A stretch of DNA of 32,842 nt, taken from an uncultured Clostridia bacterium (GTDB lineage: Bacteria; Bacillota; Clostridia; Christensenellales; Borkfalkiaceae). The translations under genes were made by a program, and so were the position numbers. Shown one piece after another: positions 31,151 through 32,842 of this stretch; positions within the stretch are counted from its first letter, which is position 1; the number at the start of each line of letters is the position of its first letter. The notes under the pieces were generated by a model. It made no database searches. It was not told the DNA's origin and saw only the letters and a list, made by a program, of their open reading frames with translations. The stretch lies in assembly GCA_947625065.1 (NCBI GenBank), contig CANQNB010000005.1:1-32842 (forward strand). Direction: 5' to 3'.

Positions 31151-31293
31151 AGGCGAATGAGCTTGTCTGCTTGAAAGGCTTGGTTCCGATTGTTCGTTCC
31201 ATCCGACAATAAGCGCAAGGGGTTGCGCAAATTGAGTGCGTTCCGCCGAAGTGAATTCGGCTGCACGCAGTTATTTGAGAATGGGGGTCGCGC

Positions 31294-31440
31294 GTCATCC
31301 TGAACGAATGTGAAGGATCCCGAAGTACGAAGTCCGACTCTTGGCTCCACCTCTGGGGGAGCTCCGCCGCAGGCGGTGAGGGGGTTCCGAACCCCTTTCC
31401 CCCGCTGTGCGGGTACTTTCTCCAAAGGGGACAGCAAGAG
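31294..31440. repeat. Dispersed repeats in the uvrB-nucleotidase spacer (copy 4)
   Basis: The 416-nt gap 31071-31486 has no supported gene. At 31294-31335 is a segment containing GTCATCCTGAACGAATGTG and AAGGATCC, of a kind I remember as a widespread short intergenic repeat. It is followed at 31341-31440 by chained hairpins: GCTCC...GGGAGC, CCGCC-GCA-GGCGG (31364-31376), GGGGTT-CCG-AACCCC (31381-31395) and CCCGC-TGT-GCGGG (31401-31413). The left part, 31160-31290, holds two more small hairpins (GCGCAA...TTGCGC-like and GCCGAA...TTCGGC). Confidence 0.6.
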
Positions 31441-31486
31441 TGGGCGCGATGACAGACCAAAAAGACCGTACCCATGTCCGAGGTCA

Positions 31487-32842
31487 TCACTTGCGCATGC
31501 GCTTGCGGAGCTCGTTGATCGTCTCGCGGATCTCGATCGCCTTTTCAAAATCGAGGGCGTTGGAGGCGATCCGCATGAGCGTCTTGAGCTTCTCGATCTC
31601 CTCGGGAATGTCCTTTTGCGCGATCTCCGCCGACTTCTTCGTCTTGCCCGTGATGGCGATCGTCGACTTGACCTCCTTGATGATCGTCTTGGGCACGATG
31701 CCGTGCTCCTCGTTATACGCCTGCTGTTTCGCACGTCTGCGGTTGGTCTCGCCGATGGCGCGCTCCATGCTGTCCGTCATCACATCGGCATACATGATGA
31801 CCCGCCCCTCGGCATTGCGCGCGGCGCGCCCGATGGTCTGCACGAGAGAGGTCTCGCTGCGCAAGAACCCCTCCTTGTCCGCATCGAGGATGGCGACGAG
31901 TTTGACCTCGGGGAGGTCGAGCCCCTCGCGCAGGAGGTTGATGCCGCAGAGCACGTCGAACTCCCCGCTCCTCAGCCCGTTGATGATGTCGATGCGCTCG
32001 AGGGTGTCGATGTCCGAATGCATGTAGCGGACCTTCACGCCCGCCTCTTTGAAGTAATCGGTGAGGCTCTCCGCCATGCGCTTCGTGAGAGTGGTGATGA
32101 GCACGCGTCCCCCACCCATGACCGTGGTCCGCACCTCAGAGAGCAGATCGTCGATCTGTCCGCGGGTGGGTTTGACGGTGACGGGCGGGTCCAAGAGCCC
32201 GGTGGGTCGGATGAGCTGTTCGACGACCTGCCCCGCCTCGCCGAGTTCGTAGGGCGCGGGCGTCGCAGACACGCAGATGAGCTGTGGGATGCGCTCGTCG
32301 AACTCCGCAAAGGTGAGCGGGCGGTTGTCATACGCCGCCTTGACGCGGAAGCCGTAGTCGACGAGGCTGGTCTTGCGCGCGCGGTCGCCGTTGTACATCG
32401 CGCGGATCTGCGGGATGGTCATGTGGCTCTCGTCGATAAAGACGAGAAAGTGCTCGGGGAAATAGTCGAGCAAGGTAAAGGGCGGCTCTCCGGGAGAACG
32501 CCCGTCGAAGTAGCGGGAATAATTTTCGATGCCCGAGCAGTAGCCGATCTCGCGCATCATCTCGAGGTCATGCTCGGTGCGCTGCCTGAGCCGCTGCGCC
32601 TCGAGGAGCTTGCCCTCCTGCTCGAACGCCTGCACCTCCCCATCGAGGTCCTGCGCGATCATGGCGAGGGCGTAGGCGAGCCGTTCGCTCCCCACCGCAT
32701 AGTGGCTGGCGGGGAAGATGACGGTGTGTTTGAGCTCGGAGAGGATCTTGCCCGTCGTGACATCCTCCTCGCAGATGCGGTCGATCTCGTCGCCGAAGAA
32801 CTCGACGCGGATCGCCACCTCCGAATTGGAGGCGGGGAAGAT
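31487..32842 (-). CDS. uvrB: Excinuclease ABC subunit B, C-terminal two-thirds
   Basis: 451 residues to the stop at 31487; the frame is still open at the right edge, so the start and Walker A lie outside the window. Visible parts of the UvrB helicase fold: [11 protein letters not shown] and the domain around [14 protein letters not shown], the DESH box of motif II ([12 protein letters not shown]), motif [13 protein letters not shown], motifs IV-VI with [25 protein letters not shown] and QTIGRAARN, and the C-terminal UVR motif [20 protein letters not shown] that binds UvrC or UvrA. UvrB verifies lesions handed over by UvrA. uvrB followed by uvrA is the common order in Bacillota, here with a nucleotidase gene between them. 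Confidence 0.98.
   Translation of the reverse strand: MFPASNSEVAIRVEFFGDEIDRICEEDVTTGKILSELKHTVIFPASHYAVGSERLAYALAMIAQDLDGEVQAFEQEGKLLEAQRLRQRTEHDLEMMREIGYCSGIENYSRYFDGRSPGEPPFTLLDYFPEHFLVFIDESHMTIPQIRAMYNGDRARKTSLVDYGFRVKAAYDNRPLTFAEFDERIPQLICVSATPAPYELGEAGQVVEQLIRPTGLLDPPVTVKPTRGQIDDLLSEVRTTVMGGGRVLITTLTKRMAESLTDYFKEAGVKVRYMHSDIDTLERIDIINGLRSGEFDVLCGINLLREGLDLPEVKLVAILDADKEGFLRSETSLVQTIGRAARNAEGRVIMYADVMTDSMERAIGETNRRRAKQQAYNEEHGIVPKTIIKEVKSTIAITGKTKKSAEIAQKDIPEEIEKLKTLMRIASNALDFEKAIEIRETINELRKRMRK

Noticed and set aside
31450-31486. Intrinsic terminator right after uvrB (GACC...GGTC plus TTTTT)
   Set aside because: The stem is only four base pairs with a 14-nt loop; too weak to call.

Overview
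The window is GC-rich, and every gene I can support lies on the minus strand. Strong AAGGAG/GGAGG ribosome binding sites, near-consensus TTGACA-17-TACAAT promoters, lipobox lipoproteins, an LplB/LplC-type sugar importer without its own ATPase and an RpiR-type regulator all point to a member of the Bacillota, most likely an uncultured gut clostridium. The two GDNA-level traits that fit this are in-register antisense frames that stay open for kilobases (TTA, CTA and TCA codons are avoided) and many hairpin-rich intergenic repeats. I cannot fix the genus; a Christensenellales-like lineage is only a guess.

Reading in the direction of transcription (high to low coordinates): 32842-26198 is mostly housekeeping. 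It holds uvrB (5' end outside the window), a HAD/NT5C-type nucleotidase, uvrA and a class I/II aminotransferase, separated by repeat-laden spacers. From 26090 to 15109 runs one apparent operon (operon 2): a phosphodiester-glycosidase lipoprotein, an SGNH esterase, a DUF4127 protein, a ROK kinase-like protein, a GH20 hexosaminidase, a GH31 glucosidase, a GNAT-like acyltransferase and an RpiR regulator, closed by a clear intrinsic terminator. From 14811 to beyond the left edge runs operon 1: a 1,496-residue lipoprotein built on three ~300-residue repeats, a solute-binding lipoprotein with two permeases, a second DUF4127 protein, a second GH31 of a different subgroup, a two-domain Ig-like lipoprotein and a secreted glycerophosphodiester phosphodiesterase.

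The two operons look like one system. Their promoters share a 36-bp block with 32 identical positions reaching from the -35 box upstream, they each carry one DUF4127 and one GH31 gene, and they each begin or end with an exported protein expected to act on phosphodiesters. My interpretation is that surface lipoproteins capture and trim a phosphodiester-containing glycan (a teichoic-acid-like polymer or another glycosyl-phosphate glycan), the importer brings fragments in, and cytoplasmic GH20, GH31, esterase, acyltransferase, ROK and DUF4127 proteins finish the job under RpiR control. The giant repeat lipoprotein and the paired DUF4127 proteins are the parts without a known role and are the best candidates for something undescribed.

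Spacers longer than 300 bases: 14588-15192 holds promoter, leader hairpins, a dispersed repeat and a terminator; 31071-31486 holds repeat elements and an inverted repeat but no gene I can support. No tRNA, rRNA, CRISPR array, transposase or prophage gene was seen.
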